Source: Phoronis australis (taxonomy: Eukaryota > Phoronida > Phoronidae). From it: a stretch of 64,000 nucleotides of DNA. Below are positions 13,063-28,000 of the stretch, one piece after another; the stretch's first letter is position 1; each line of letters opens with the position of its first letter. The DNA lies in assembly GCA_002633005.1 (NCBI GenBank), contig NMRA01000412.1:76614-140613 (forward strand), written 5' to 3'. The notes beneath the pieces were generated by a model, which searched no databases, was not told the DNA's origin, and saw nothing but the letters and a program-made list of their open reading frames with translations. The translations under genes were made by a program, and so were the position numbers.

Positions 13063-16000
13063 GTAAGTCTTTCATTCACACTTGTCAATATAGAGCTTAC
13101 TGGTTTAAAATATATGAGCAGTAGAGTACCTTACTGTGATTTGAGAACAGAATTGTTCAGAGAATGATACAAGCTCATCATTTTATTGGCATGGATGTTG
13201 TCTTTAAGGAACATGTTTAAAAAAGAGTGCTTACCTTTAAGATGTACTAGTCAGAGTTGTTTTATCCATTATTTTCAAGATGGCCGCTATTGTATATGAT
13301 TAGTTAAATCAGTTTTTAACCTTTGACCCGGACAGTGCATGTGACATGTTAACTGAATCATTTTAATTAAAGCTACATTTTGTCCTGTTTAGTTGGCTAA
13401 AAAATGAAAATTGCATTTGGCCTTTTGATTGGTCTCGAAATTTTCCTTATGGTGATTGGATTCTACTTCCGTTCACAACAGAACATCACAACAAACAACG
13501 ACTTAAAAATGCATTAGTCTCCACGAAGTTCTGTACTAATTTACAAACAATCCCGGGTCCTCCAGTGTGCCGGAAACCATCTGAGAACGGTTACCATTAC
13601 AGTTTCGTGAAAGTCTCGTTTTGTGAGAATATGTAAATGAGTATGGTAATATTTTATTGTTACCCTAATGAAACAAGGCACAGTTATTATCATTTGTTTA
13701 TTTTACTCAAATGATAAAATAATGTTTGCACCTCTTGTTCTTAAGTGTTGTGGTGTTTTCTTGAGATCCGCAACTGATGTGTTCCTGATGAGAAGGCCAT
13801 GACTGACGTTGACTGTCGGACGGGTCCGACTACTGTGTCGCCCCTGGTGGCAATTTTTTTTTCATCTGCGGTCGAATCTCCTCAACTCTTTGAAGGAGCT
13901 TTATGAAGTTTGAAAGATGTGTTCGTATCGAGCTGACTACAAAATGGTAACAAGTGTTACTGATCCAAATACCACAGACAGTGCCCCCTAGTGGGAAAAT
14001 GTTTTATAAATTTGCCTCTATTTTTGGATTTCAGTATAATATAAGCTATTTTGATCATGAAATTCAGAAAATAGGCTCTATTAAGGAGACGATAATGCCT
14101 TCCCATTTTCAGACTTGATGGTTTCTGGGCCGCTTTCGTGGCCATTTAAAATTTTTTGACGTCTGCCTCTCCATCTGCCAAACCTCTCAAAGGGTTATGA
14201 AATTTTAGGATTGTATTCCTGATGTGAAGATGCCGGCTGACATTGATTTTCAAATGTTTACGACTATTCTCTGCTGCTCCTTAGGAGCAATTTTTGCTTT
14301 TTTGCATTTATGGGCTGTATCTCCTTAACCCTTTGAAGGATCTTTTCAAAATTTGGGGGATAGGCTCCTGTAGAGATGGCAACAGTTGACAATGAGTTTC
14401 AGACCAATTGAACTATAGTGTTATGCCCCCTAGTTTTTATTGTTTTGTTACGTTTGCCTCTATATCATAGAAAATTTGGTAAATAATTGATATGTATTAC
14501 CATCTCAGTTGGATGGATTTAACACATTCTGCGCCATCCAATGGCCATTTTATGATTCTAAGAACACCCATAAAAGCACACCGGGGCTGTTGTGGGTGCA
14601 TTTCAATGCTCCGCCTTGCTCTTGTTTAGCCAGCTAAACAAGGCGAAGTTAAGCTTCAACAAGTAAATTTTGATTTGCAATTCTTAGTAATGTCCAATTG
14701 TAAGTCTTGTAATTTGACATGTTGCATTGTCAGTTCTAGCGCTTATGTTCACTGATTTGTTCTCTCTGACCTGTAGGCTCCTTCCCTTGAGAAGATCAAA
14801 CAGCCTGACGTTGAAGAGGTAGATAACTTACCTTTTGTTGATTTTGACGACTATGACGCACAAGTGTTCAAACTGAACTCAAAGGTAGTAAAGACAAAGT
14901 AAGTCATTTGAGAGATTTTACTTATGGTCAGTTGATTAGAAATCGAGTCCCTTATTTGTGGTTAAAGAGTTTTCATTTTGAGATGGAGCAGTATTCTTGA
15001 CGTGCATTTGTCATCAACTAAGCAGAATGTCTGAATGTTATTCTCCAACCGATTGGAATGTCCAAATGTTGCTTGGTTCTGTTAACCAATAAGAAGTCAT
15101 GAATTACATGATCCTTTCACAGTGCTGCCCCCTTTAGACTGTAAAAGAGTGGAACTCCTTCATCACTCCGTCCCATCTCACTCACTTCTGTCTTGACTTA
15201 CATATTGTTTGTTATTATATTATTTCTCTGACTTTCAGACTGAAGAATCACAAGGCTCCTCCCGCTAGTCTACTCCACTTCAGACCACCCCGTACTCGCA
15301 CCATTTCTGACGAGACGTTCATCAAGTCATTGCACAGTAAACTGGACAAGTCCAGCAAGCCGGCACACCGAGCCATCTCACCTGCCATCACAGTACCTCA
15401 ACGTGTGAAAGATGAAACCATCTCCAACTCTGTGGGATCCATTTCAATTCTACCTGGCTGTGAGCTTTAAACCGTTTCTGTTTGCCTTTAGTTCAGTAAT
15501 CTTTTGAAATGAGCAAAAGACCGTAGTGCAGTTGTGACATAGTGTAAAAGGTCAGTGTTGTTAACCCATTTCATTTTCAAAGACCATGCTTCCCTTTTAA
15601 AGGCTTGTTTGGTTTTGAAAAACGTTGAAACGTGTTGTAAATTGCTGGAGGTTATCAGTGCAGGCAGTGTTTCGCATTTCCTAACTTATTTTCAGAGCTT
15701 GTTTGCACGTAATAGTCAGATGTTGAACATTACCGGATGACTGTGAACAATGAAACATACGCACAGCATTTGTATTGTTTAAAGCCATGTCACTGTTATT
15801 GTGCTCAGTAAAAGTGACTGCAAATGTTTTCAGTGTTGACTAAAATTCAGATCTCGGTGGTAGAAACATATTTCAGCTTTGTTGAGTCGATCGTTGTGTT
15901 TCCTCATTGGAAATAGAAAGGCATATTGTTGGGCCAATGACATCACTCTGCTATCATTGCACAGTTAATAAGGGCCAGCGTGTTGATCATTACACTGCTC

Positions 16001-19000
16001 ATTGAAAGTGATAGTAGAATGTGAGTACTGGAATGAGATACCATCCGAAAATTGATTGTTGAACGAACATGTCAGTTTGCTATTGGTAATTATTATAGTG
16101 TTAGTGCCAGAAACTAAGATTTGTATTTTTTAGGAAAATGTAGAACAAAAAGGTTGATTTTCCGTCAAACTATTCAGTTATCTAATGCTTACACTGTTCT
16201 TGTACTAATGCCTTAGTTATGTCGTTCTTTAGCACCTGAAGATCCTGACTCTTGTGGTTCATCAGACAATGAAGCAGTCTCTACGGATCGTCACGTGGTG
16301 GGCAGTGCCGGGTCAACGGGTCACTTGTCAGGTTATAGCTTGCACAACATGAAGCCCAACCGTGCACTTATTAACCCCTTTGCTCCATCCAGGCTCAGGT
16401 TTAAGCTCACATCCAACAGAAGGCGCTGGGTGCATACTTTCCCACTAGGTAATTCGACGGAAGACGCTTAATAGGCATAATTTCTTGTAATTTAAATTTG
16501 TTTTTCTTTCTTTTTGTTAAAATTGATGCAATTATTGATTATGTTTTTGCGGTTCCAAAATCTGTAGTTAATGATAATTATCATAGTTCTCTGTGTGTTG
16601 ACGAGAAAATAAGGAAGTGAAGATAAAAAATGCTTGAAGTCTGGAGACAGCCGAGAATAAGAATCATGGAAATTGAGAATTTGCTAAATTATTTAGTCAG
16701 TAGCAAGGACTTTGCTCTTACATTGCCAACTCTCAAAAAGAAGAGCTGTAGTTGTTTGGAATGCAAGTTTGTATTTACTGGTCCCTCTAGTTTTATGCTA
16801 AAAAGGTATCTTGTACCAAATAAGAAAAACAACACTGTTGCCTGGTATTCCAGGTGGCCTGATGTCTTGTGGTTAGACTGTGTTAACTGTCTTCCATGAC
16901 CTATGATCTCATGTCATGATGATATACAAGCAAAAGTTAGATATTTAATCTGTAACTTTTTAATATAACTTTTTTGTATTCTTTAAAATATAATAATTGT
17001 AATTGCACCCTAAGAAGAATTTGCTAATCTGCATAACACCTGAATTTTCACTCACTGCCTTGCATCCATCCATTACAATAACTGAGCTAAGGGCAGTGCT
17101 CTGTTCTATCTTTACTGAGACCATCAATGCACGCAATGATGTTTTAATATAAGAACACCACAGCTTCATGCACATGGCCTATAAAATTAATTTGAAAGAA
17201 AGTCAAACTCTTCTGCTTGTCATGATTGCAACTGTGATGCAGTAAAGGGAACAAAGCAAAGGGTATTGCATAAAGAGGCACCGTTATACATTTTGTACAC
17301 CACTTGTGATTGAATGGGGGGTTAATGTTGTTCTCAGCTATGAGTAGAATGAACAGAAAATCAGGTGGCATAAAAATATATGCTATTTATATCCTACAGT
17401 AGTTTGTATTTTTCATTAATTTTGCAATCTTCATTGGGAGAACTTTTGCAAGAAATGTAATTCATAACTGTGGAACTTTTTGGTAGCTGCAAGTGTGCAG
17501 TTCACATAAGTAGGTCGGTGTTTAGGAGACCATATTTATTATGTATCCAGTCATCGTTTTCAAATAATGCTTAAAATCATTTAAAAAGTAATGTTTGCTC
17601 TGAAATACCATCAATTTTTGACAGCAGTAGAACATGTCTGAAAAACTAAATTGTGTATTTTATTCAAAATAATGATTTGTGGTCATCATGTAACATAGAG
17701 TTGACTGTGCATTCTGGTTTGTCATGTACAACTTCTCTCTGGATTTAGTGTTTGGTTTGACCGTTTCTTGCGGTTACAGACATCCAGGGGCAGGCCATAC
17801 AGCCTCACCACCAACACAGGTCCAGCAATAGTTTCAGTGAAGAAGATCCCCTTGAACTGAGCGGTTCACCGGCCAGAGAAAAGATGATAAGAGTGAGTTT
17901 AACTCTGGTTTTTCCTGACCATGTGGCCTGGGCATGTCTGATGCACTGCAAATGACATCAGACCACCTGCACTCTTTCTGTTTACTCCCTGGGGAGATGA
18001 GCTGGATTGAAGCTGCTATTAGGCCGCATTTTGTGGGAAAATGGCTTTTGGTTCAGAACACTTAAGACCATTGTAAAACTGCCCTCAACATGTTCTTTTG
18101 TCAAATTACAAATTACTTATTTGAGGGTTTGGAAAGAACTCTAACTGGCAGTTTCTTATTGCTGGAGACCCGGCTCACTACACTGGCATAACCCGACTGC
18201 TCATTTTATGCACTGAGCATGCCTTCAAACAATAAAGATGGGGCTATTCTTCCCAAGCCCTGAGGTCGTTTTTGTCTGAATAAGGAACAAGTTGAGAATA
18301 GTTTTATAATTATGCAATGTGGTTTAAAAATTAAGCCCAATTTACCTTTAAGTGATTGCTAGTGAAAGACAAGTGAAAATGTAGCACTGTCTAAGGATTG
18401 GCATATTACGGGGTATGTATGGCCAGGTTATACAAATTTGACGGAAATGTTGCAGGCTGCACAGAAGACTGTCGAGGCTCGCAAGCGACGGTCGCAAGCT
18501 GACAATGAGTACTTGTCGGAGAGTAAAGCACGTTCGGATGCCAGTGTATCATCACCAAGTTCCAGTGTTGGTGACATCAAATCACAGAGTACCAGCTATG
18601 ATGCAGTCTCAGTTGCTAGTGAGACTACCCTTAAGGGTAATCAGAGCTCCAACAGTCTGGTAGTCAATTTTGAGCTAGGACAAGGTAACTGAAATACTTG
18701 ATACTGATGACGTTGTTCTAATAGTTAGTTTTTCTCATAATTATCAATGGTAAATTTAGATATCAAAACGGTTGTCCACTGATTTTGTTGAAATTGTCTA
18801 GTTTCAGTCATAGTTACCATTTAAAAGGATTACACCAAACTCACCCATAATTGTTTTGCCACAAAATTTCACCAGTTTTTGATGAGAAGAGAATTATTTT
18901 TCCCAAAATCTTCACAGAGTTTGCCTGCCAGACTTGAGGTTAATAATTTCAAATTATTAACATTTTTGCTTTTTGTTTCCCTTCAGCCACCAATGGTGCC

Positions 19001-22000
19001 TCCAGCAGCTCAGTGGCTCAGTCCAGCAGGTCTAGTAGTCACCTGCGTCAGTCCAGTCATGATCACACCTCATTTGCCTGGGGTACTGGTGAACAGGAGT
19101 GGAGTCCCATGTTAGTCACTGGTCAGTTGAACTTGGTTGTTAATAACATAATGTTCATTAAAGACTGAAGCTTGGTTAGCTGCCACAAATTTGACATTTT
19201 TAATTTTCTTCGGGATTTATTTTGATTTTGTCTTTGATTAAAATGGTGATTAAATTATGAAGTGTTTATTTTTCACAAAGTGTTGTTTGGAGCCAGCCTT
19301 TTTCCGAGTCACTCCGTATTCTTGTGATTACTCTGTACAGTAAACACATGATTGACAGGTTAGAATGGTATCCACACTATTCCTTTGAGGTAGACAAATT
19401 GCGTATTACTGCTTCACCGTTCCAATATTGTGTATTTGTCACTTTGTAAGGCATGCAGAAACTTGGTTTGAGTTTATGGGCTTGGTTATCTCACTCGAAG
19501 CAGAATAAAACACCTTCAAAAAATGAATAGCAAAAAATTACGTGTTGATGGAAATACCAGCAAGACAGTCCATGGACAAGTTTTCTTCATGTTCAACTCA
19601 CAGCTGGACTAAGACACGAAAGTTGATGCATCTGTTACTGTAACAGTAACTCCTTTCAATATCAACCATTTGTCAGATATTCGACATGTTTTCGCTGTCT
19701 AGTTTTCAACTGTTAACATTGTTACCCACTTTCAAAACCATGGGACAAATTCCTGATTTACCTTTAACTTGACCTTCAAATATTTGTAACCTTTTTGTTA
19801 TTTAGTTTTACTACATGAAACGTGATACGGGCATTTTTATTGGCTTACAAAACATTGAACTGTCGAATCATCAGCTTTCATTGGCTAATAAATACTCATA
19901 TTTATCGCCACAAAATTTGCCTTGCTTCGGTTCATAGCAGTCACCATGTCGAGGAATTTGCATGGCATGTGTGTGAAAAATGATTCAGAAGTCAAAACGA
20001 CTGCCAGGCAATCCGTCTTCTAGGAACGTGTCCACCAAGGCTCACTGTTTCCCAGCTGCCTGGTCGTTGAATTCTACGAGTTGGAGGATCTGACCACATT
20101 CCTGTCAGTCCCACTCCCTTGGGAGGGCATGCACTTATCTTTATCTATCTATTTGACTTCATAGTTTGAAATCTGTCACCAGGATATTGGCCTGAGCTGG
20201 GATTTTTACCATTTAATATTTATCTGGAAACCCCAATTCTATAAATACACAATAGCCTTTGCTTAAGGGTCTTGTTTGTTAGTTCAAATAATAACTGCCT
20301 ATAAGCTTAGTGGCTGAAGTGCACCCCAACTTTCAGTTCCAGCCTCAGTAAAGAATATTAAATAAACTTTAGACTAAATACGACGATCAGAAACACAGTG
20401 TGTGCATTTTGCAACCTGCTCACGGTATTGCAGCTCCCAATTTTAAGAATTGTTATTTTAATCTATTAAAAATTTTGTTTTTCCCAAGATTGACTATTGG
20501 CTCAATATATCTTTATTACAGTATTAACAATTAAAAGTAAAATATTTGAAATTGACTAAAATGTCTTCAAAGAAAGTAATAGTCCAAATAAGGTGTTATA
20601 ACTCTCACCCAGTGATTTCTGTGTTGTAAGATCCTGGTATGTGTTTTATAGCTAAAGTCAGTGTTAAATGATTACAAAAGTTTTATAAAATCATGACTGT
20701 CAATAAAACATTGATGCTATTGTTCGTAAAACTATATGAGATACTGACAGACATATCAGGCATAGTCCTTACTCAGTTTCACCTCAGCTTGTATTTTGTT
20801 ATTTTGAGTTTCATTTGAATTGAAGTAGGGCTGTGCCAGTTTTATTGCATTTGGAACCCATTACATGTAAAATTGACCATGGGAGGATGATCATCCAAAG
20901 GTTGGACTTTACTAATGGAATACATGTTGAATTCAGTCCTGGTGCTTGTGCTGCTTGGTCACCTAGTACGTAATCTTTTAATGACACCTGATTATGTATG
21001 TTCTTGGTACCTTTTTACTGTTGGCATCCCAGACAGCAGACTCTCTTTGGTGTTGGCTGGTAATGGGGTAATGGAAACTTGCATTTCGGTTGAAAAAGTT
21101 GGGTTTTGGTTTGAATTTTCACCTGTATTAGGTCTGCAATGAGTGCTTTATTGACCCTAACCCCTTATCAATTGTGTTGGGTTATTGCATGGTAGTTTAC
21201 AGACTATAGTTTTGCTCTGATGCTGTCTGATATCAATTTTTTTTTAATTATTCTACTCGAACCTAAAGACTGGTTTTGCTCGTTATGCGTAGGTATGGAT
21301 TGGAAGTCGATGACAATCCCAGCCACTCTCCCCATCACCACGGATTACTTCCCAGATGAAGCCAGTCTACAGAATGAGTTCGTCTACAACGACTACACCC
21401 TAATTCCTGACGATATCAACCAGTGAGTAGGCATGCTGAAATATTAAACCAAGCTGTATTAATAACACTGACTCGTTCTCTTGGACGCTTAGATTACAGG
21501 TGGCATGATTTCTTTTACTGGGCAGAAATGGAAACAATAAGTTAAATGAGGGAGACGTTAGTCAAACAAATACTTGCATTATTGTGACTCATGTGTGTAA
21601 CCCAGATGCTAAGTTCAAACTTTAAATTCCTTGAAAAGATGCCAAAGACCTGTTTCAAATACTAGATATGACATCCACAACACATTGTTTGGCCTCTTAC
21701 TGGACTTTACAAAAAGTACATGCAAACTATGAAATTCCTTTTCTGTGTCATGACGGGAAAAGACGCATTGTGGCATGTCATTTCAGCTACTCCTAAAAAC
21801 GATCAGTGAATTCTGCTTTCACTCAGCCATCATGACAGGGTATGCTGGCTGCATTCAGTTGTTTGCACGGGGAATTCCGGGTGACTTTGATTTTTTTGGG
21901 CATTTCTTGTTCGTAACTGGTTGAGTGTTGTTTTCTGTGTGCTCACTAGGTGGTGTGCTTGTCAAATTTGATTGATTTGTAAACAACTATCAGGAACAGG

Positions 22001-25000
22001 GATGCATAGTGAAGGGTACAACCTGCCATGAGAAATTACTTCTAGTAGGCAAAATTACCTCAGATTATTTCATTGTCCTTGTGTTGACATCTTCCTCAGG
22101 GATGTTGTGTTTTACAGCCAGGTGGCATGGAAAAACAGTACATTGAAGACCTTGAAGAAATTCAAAATTTCCTTAGCCTTGAAAGCTGTCAATACCTTCC
22201 AAAAATATCTAGTGTGCTTAAAAGACAAGCGTGAGCTTGACGACATGAGTGGAGTTACTTGATAAAAAATAAATTCTTTCTGCTTTGTGTAACGCTATTT
22301 ATGTGAGTGAAACAGTTTTAACATCATCAACAAGTGCATGTTGAGGCAGCAGCTAGCAACAAGAGTTAAATAAGCCAGCTGTATTGGATCACATCAACAT
22401 GAACAAGTATATGTCTGGTTAGTCAAACTTAGCCCTGCATGGCATGGATGCAGTGCATCACGAGAGAAACATTGGAGAGTCAATGTTGATGAGGGTGGTC
22501 CCAGTGTAATTCTGTACACAATGCATTGAATTTCATGCTGCTCAGCGGGAAAACTCAACATCACTGGGGAAGATGTCAGCCACAGGGCAACGTAATTATC
22601 CGAGATAATTTTATCTAGCTGTTTCTTGTCTTAGGTGAATGTGAATCATGCTGTTCACAATTATGATTGCTGTGTGAAGTTCACTGAATATTACTCATTT
22701 TTGCCAATTGGGGGCGGTGAGAATATGCAGACTCTTAAATCATGTGGGGTGTTGTAGATGAACTCTTTTTCTAATTATGAATCAAGCAAGATGATTTGAG
22801 AAAATTTTGAGATATTGGTATTTTTTTGTTTTTCTTGTGTGTATTCCAGATTTAACAAAGACTCAGAACGGAAGTCGTTAACACCAAGACAAGTGTTTGA
22901 TGAGCTCATTTATTCCAGGTTGACTTTAGTAAGTTATTCAATATTGATTACATAGCCAGCTGATTCCCTACATTAAGTTGAACATTTAGTGGATTTTTTT
23001 GCTAAAAACTCAAATGGCTTGCGTTTTACATTTTAAAGTTGTCAGTTCTCTGAAATATCTTCTTAATTGATTTCAGTTATGTGACAAATATTTATCATTT
23101 CATGCATTTGATTTTCAGCACTTTCAGCAGTGAATTAGTTTTGCACAAAGGTCATACATTTCACTTAATTAATGGTGAAGGCAAATGTGTCTCAAATTTT
23201 TCATAATTATTTCGTTTAATTAACAATTATAGTTATCAGTCGCAAAAGTAAAGACTTGTGACAACATGGCTGATATCTCTGTTGCTTGATGGTAAATGGA
23301 AATTGAAAAGAAGTAACCCACAGTTTAGGTGTTATTAAAAACTCATGCTCAAAGCTGCAAATTGTAGTTTTTACAACAAAATGACAAAATCACTTGATTA
23401 TAAACGATTGTGCTACATTTTGATGCATGGATATAATATTCTTCAGTTATTGAGGATTCAGGAAATCTTGAGATTTTAAAATAAATAGTTAAAAATTGGA
23501 ATGAAAAAACTAAAGTTGACAAACACTGAATAAAAAAGATTAGACAAATCTATTCAATATAGTTTAGTCCGAAACAGAGCGAACCTGAGTGTTCACAATT
23601 TTATGATTTGCTTCATTCTGTTGCCCAACACTGTTTTCATCAATAGAATTTGAGGACTTGCCAACTTCTTTTTGAAAGCTGCGGTCCTGTTATTTGAAAT
23701 AACTGTGTGTGTGTTAATCGCCTTAGCTTCAGCCAGTCACAAAATTTGTAGTCAGAATTTGCAAACTGTACGCAAGGACGTTTTGTGTTCATGTAATTAT
23801 TTTCTCATAATACTTTGTTTCACAATGGCGTATACTTTATTTAATGCTAAATGAAAATATATTTTTCTGTTTGAAATTAGTAAAATTTTTGTGTAAAATT
23901 TTGTTGGCTACTAGCAAATTTAGTACGTTTTGCTGATTTCTTTAAGATATACACCACGACATCAACAAATTAAACTAAGGGTCTTACCAATTCTTTTTGG
24001 GTGTGTTTTTGTTTTTGTTTTGAGCACGCCAGTGACCTAAATGCAGCTGTAACACTGTAAACTACTCGACCATCTTTCAGGGTTTTCAAATCATCATTCC
24101 ACCCAAACTGAAGTCACCCTCGCGAGAGTCCGATCTCAGTTCTAGTCCAAGTTACAAACATGCCTCAGGGTTGATGAGAGCAAGGTCAAGGGTCACGCAG
24201 TCGGTAGGTTATAATTCCTGTTTTAGTTATAAAAATTTTAAGTCAAAAGGTGTACAAAGGGCAACACAATGATAATACTGTGGATATTTTGTCTTGCTTT
24301 TTATTTGGCATGAAAGGCACCTTAAATTTTACAGTACAGTTTACAAGTAGTTTTTGTCAAATGGCCGCCTAACAGGTTGGAGGACAGTGAGGGGTAGTAA
24401 GCACCCAGCAGTGCAGATCATTTGGAGCATTTTCCCGGTCCTCTACTTGAAATCTGGACATCGCCCATTTGACAAAATATTCATGAACTCAGCTGCCCTA
24501 TTGTGATGAAGGTTAATTTTGTTTGGTTTGTACGACCAGAGTTGCAACCCAATTACCAACAAGGTGTTGAACTTTACATTTATTTGTCTAGGGACTGCCT
24601 CCATTCACAAAGACCTATCGTGTTTTTTTCCAAATAGGTGGTACTGTTACTTTTATGTACCTGTTAGTTTTTGAAGGACTTAAGAATTGATAATTTCGCA
24701 AATGGTGGCTGCATGATTTTTACAAATAGTTTTTCATTCACTCCAGGAGGAGTTTCTGATGAGTATTGGAACCATCTTCCAGAAGGTGAACCTGACAGGG
24801 CCGACGATTACCGTCACATGTTACAGGCCACGGTGAGTTGCTATGACGTGGCATGATTGGTTTCAGAATAAACTAACCTCACATCTACTCTGTTAAACTC
24901 TTCCAAGCATGTACAAACTGCTTGCAAGATTTATTTGGCTAATAACTCGTGACAAATTTCTGTCACATAGTATTTTTGTCCAGTTTTAGTCCTTGTGTAG

Positions 25001-28000
25001 CCTGTAATATTTCATTTATCAATAGACTTAAAACATTCATGGAGTAACACCTGTCATGATTTGGTCAAGTTTTACCGACAGTTGCAATGCATTCTATTAA
25101 AAAACAAAATTTATACATTTAGGCTCTGTTTTGTGGGTCCAAACTTAATCCTATTTCTACCTTGTATAAAACAACTATCGCACAATTTTTGCTGGTGTTT
25201 CATCGCACTTACAATCTTCCTCAGACACCCTTTGCCCAGCCGGGTTGTGCACTACGGTTACAGGTTCCAATGCCCCGACTCATACAGCTACGACATCTCC
25301 TGGGTAAAGTTCTGCTATGACCAGCTTGAGAACTACAACTGGAACTATCTTGATCACTACATCTGCACACGAGGTGAAGGGGACTATGGCCTCATGGAGT
25401 CACTCAAGTTCTGGAGAAGCCGTTTCTTTATTCTGCCACAAAATAACCCAGCCACTAAGAAAATCACCGATGGCTCACCTAGGTAGAATGAAGAGTTTAG
25501 TGCGATCTAGGTTTACTTAGAATTTAACTGAGGTTTGTTTCCTCTCCTGTGACCAGCTGTATATTATGTGACTCTAAATGCTTTATGTGCAATTTGACAA
25601 AGATTGTCTTTAACCAGATTAATGTAATTTACTTAGTGAAGTGAGGTCACCTGTCTTTGGAAAGTGTATAAGAGAACTTTTTCAGCTGCATCGAAGATGG
25701 AAACAAAATTTTGGGTGGCCTAACATTGCAGTGTAGTGTGCTGTCCACTTAACTAATTAACTGTTTCATTTGTCAAAAGATGATGACAACAGTCAAGAAA
25801 ATTGGCCTTCAATTGTTATGCACTGTGTAAACTGAATATCGTTGACGATATTGCAAAAACTGCAGCACATATTGGTTTGGTGTTGGTTGTAAACCGAATG
25901 CAACAAAATATGGTCACTTCAAAGTGGAGTTTCTTAAAAAATCCAGGGGTGGTTGTTTAGTTGAATACGGGTAGCAACTATAATTTAGCTATTGCTGCAG
26001 AGTTAAACTGTTGAAGCTTGGTGATTTTTTCATTTTTAAATGTTTTGAACTGATGTAGGTGTGACCTGTATGAAGAGAAGAGTGAGACTGAAAAGAGACA
26101 GTTGATCGAGAATTTCCTTCGGTTTGTCGAGAGCTTGAATAAAATACGCCGTCCTGCACACCATGCCAAAACAAAGGTGAGTTGAAGTCACGTGACAACA
26201 GATCAAGTTTATAACCAAAGTTTACCACAGGTCAAATGTTGATTCTAACATAAATATAGCACTGGCCAAACTTATTTCAGAGCTGTTCTGAGCATGCTTT
26301 GCACTGTCGTAGAATCTGCATTGCTGTTTAGGCTCAGACAAAATGCAATTGACACATCTGAAATCATTGTGTGTAGGGGCCAACACTGGTTTTTGAAACT
26401 TTATTAAGTAACTGACACTTGTACAATGAATTCTACAAACAATTTGCCCAATTTCTGATAGTTATTACTTTAATTTTCTCAAATCTATTTTTCACAGCAG
26501 CGGCCCTCAAGTGTCAAACAAAGTTCTACTCCTGAAAAATTAGAGTCTAAAAATGAAGATGGGAAAAGTAAAGGAGCCAGTAAAAGTGAGGTAAACTTGC
26601 TTTGTCAGTCAGTGATTGACCTACTTTTACCCTGCCTGCTATGATTTCAATTTTACGATGTTTATTTCACTGGCATGGTTACTGTACATGGTACATCAGT
26701 CAAAAGTTGAGTACAACGCATTTCGAAAGTAATCAGAAAAAATGACCCAGAATTGCTTGTCATAACAGCTTGCTGAAAGTGGGATTCATTGTCATAGAAG
26801 GCGTCTGCCATGACGAAATAACAAGATTATAGTTAACACATGAAGGTGTAATTGGTGCTCTATAGACAGTGATTTTTACTAGCCATTATTGCACCAAAAG
26901 TATAATATTTTGTCTGATTACTTTTTACGTACACTCGATTTCATAGCTTAAAGCCAAGATTGACTGAATTTTTGTAATGAAAGTGTCAGTTTTGTAAATA
27001 GTTTTATTTGGTTTGTAATCCAGCATCCACCAATGGTCACCCAGTCAACATCAGATGTCGCTAGTATCACCATGTCTTATCTTGACCGAGATAAGCTCGC
27101 AGCAGATCAGGCAAACAGTGAGAGGTTTGTAGTTTAAGGTTATTAAGAAGGTTCCCTCAGGATAAATATCCAAATTTGTGTAAATTTGGAACATATCTCA
27201 GAAATGGCTGATCGGATTAATGTCAAACTTTCAGATACTATGCTTTATGCACTGTTCTTTAAAACGTTTTTTGGAATTATTTTTAAAGTGTTCCACTTTT
27301 GCAGGCAAGGCTATCAAAATTGAAATTTCATGGTGTTTATAAAAAATCCTGTTGGCTTCATTTCATGCACAATCATGAGGCATTTTCTGTTTTGTAGTTA
27401 GAATATGATAACCTTCATGTTTCTTTGGCTATGACATCAGAGGTTCAGTTCAAGTGACATAGTATAAGCCTTAAGACATCCAATGGTTGATGATTCAGAA
27501 GTTGATGTAAAAAATGAATGTCACTGGCAGTGTGACTGAATGATTTTAAAATTTAGGAACACATGGTTTATGTGTCATGTGTTCATTCAGTTGGCAGATC
27601 ATCTGTAGAAACTCGTGTATGCCCATTCAAGGGTCGCAAGTTAATATGTAATTTAGTTGAGACACGAATTTGTCAGAACTGCGATAAGCAAATTTAACGT
27701 CTCACCTCTCTTCGGATGTACTGTGTTCAGGCTTGTGGCAGTATTTTTGGCATGTTGAAGATTGTAACTTTAAGTTAATAAATTAGTCAAAACTTTCTGA
27801 TTTTGAGATTTACAAAGTACTTGACTTGTCTTGCTTTAAGTTTTCGTTTTGGTTGAACATCTTTCCACATCTGAGTTTCTACGAGATTTCTTTTCAAAGT
27901 TGGTTAGTGATTGCATAAATCTTCCTTTCAGCAGTGACCAGGCAACAGAAGGTGATGAGAAACTGAGTTTGTCTTCACCTCTCACTGATATCATCGAGGC

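Noticed and set aside
24671-24856. Reading exon 24747-24832 in the frame giving [15 protein letters not shown]
   Set aside because: That frame cannot join its neighbours with standard sites; the frame giving [12 protein letters not shown] matches DEPDC5 and closes both phases.
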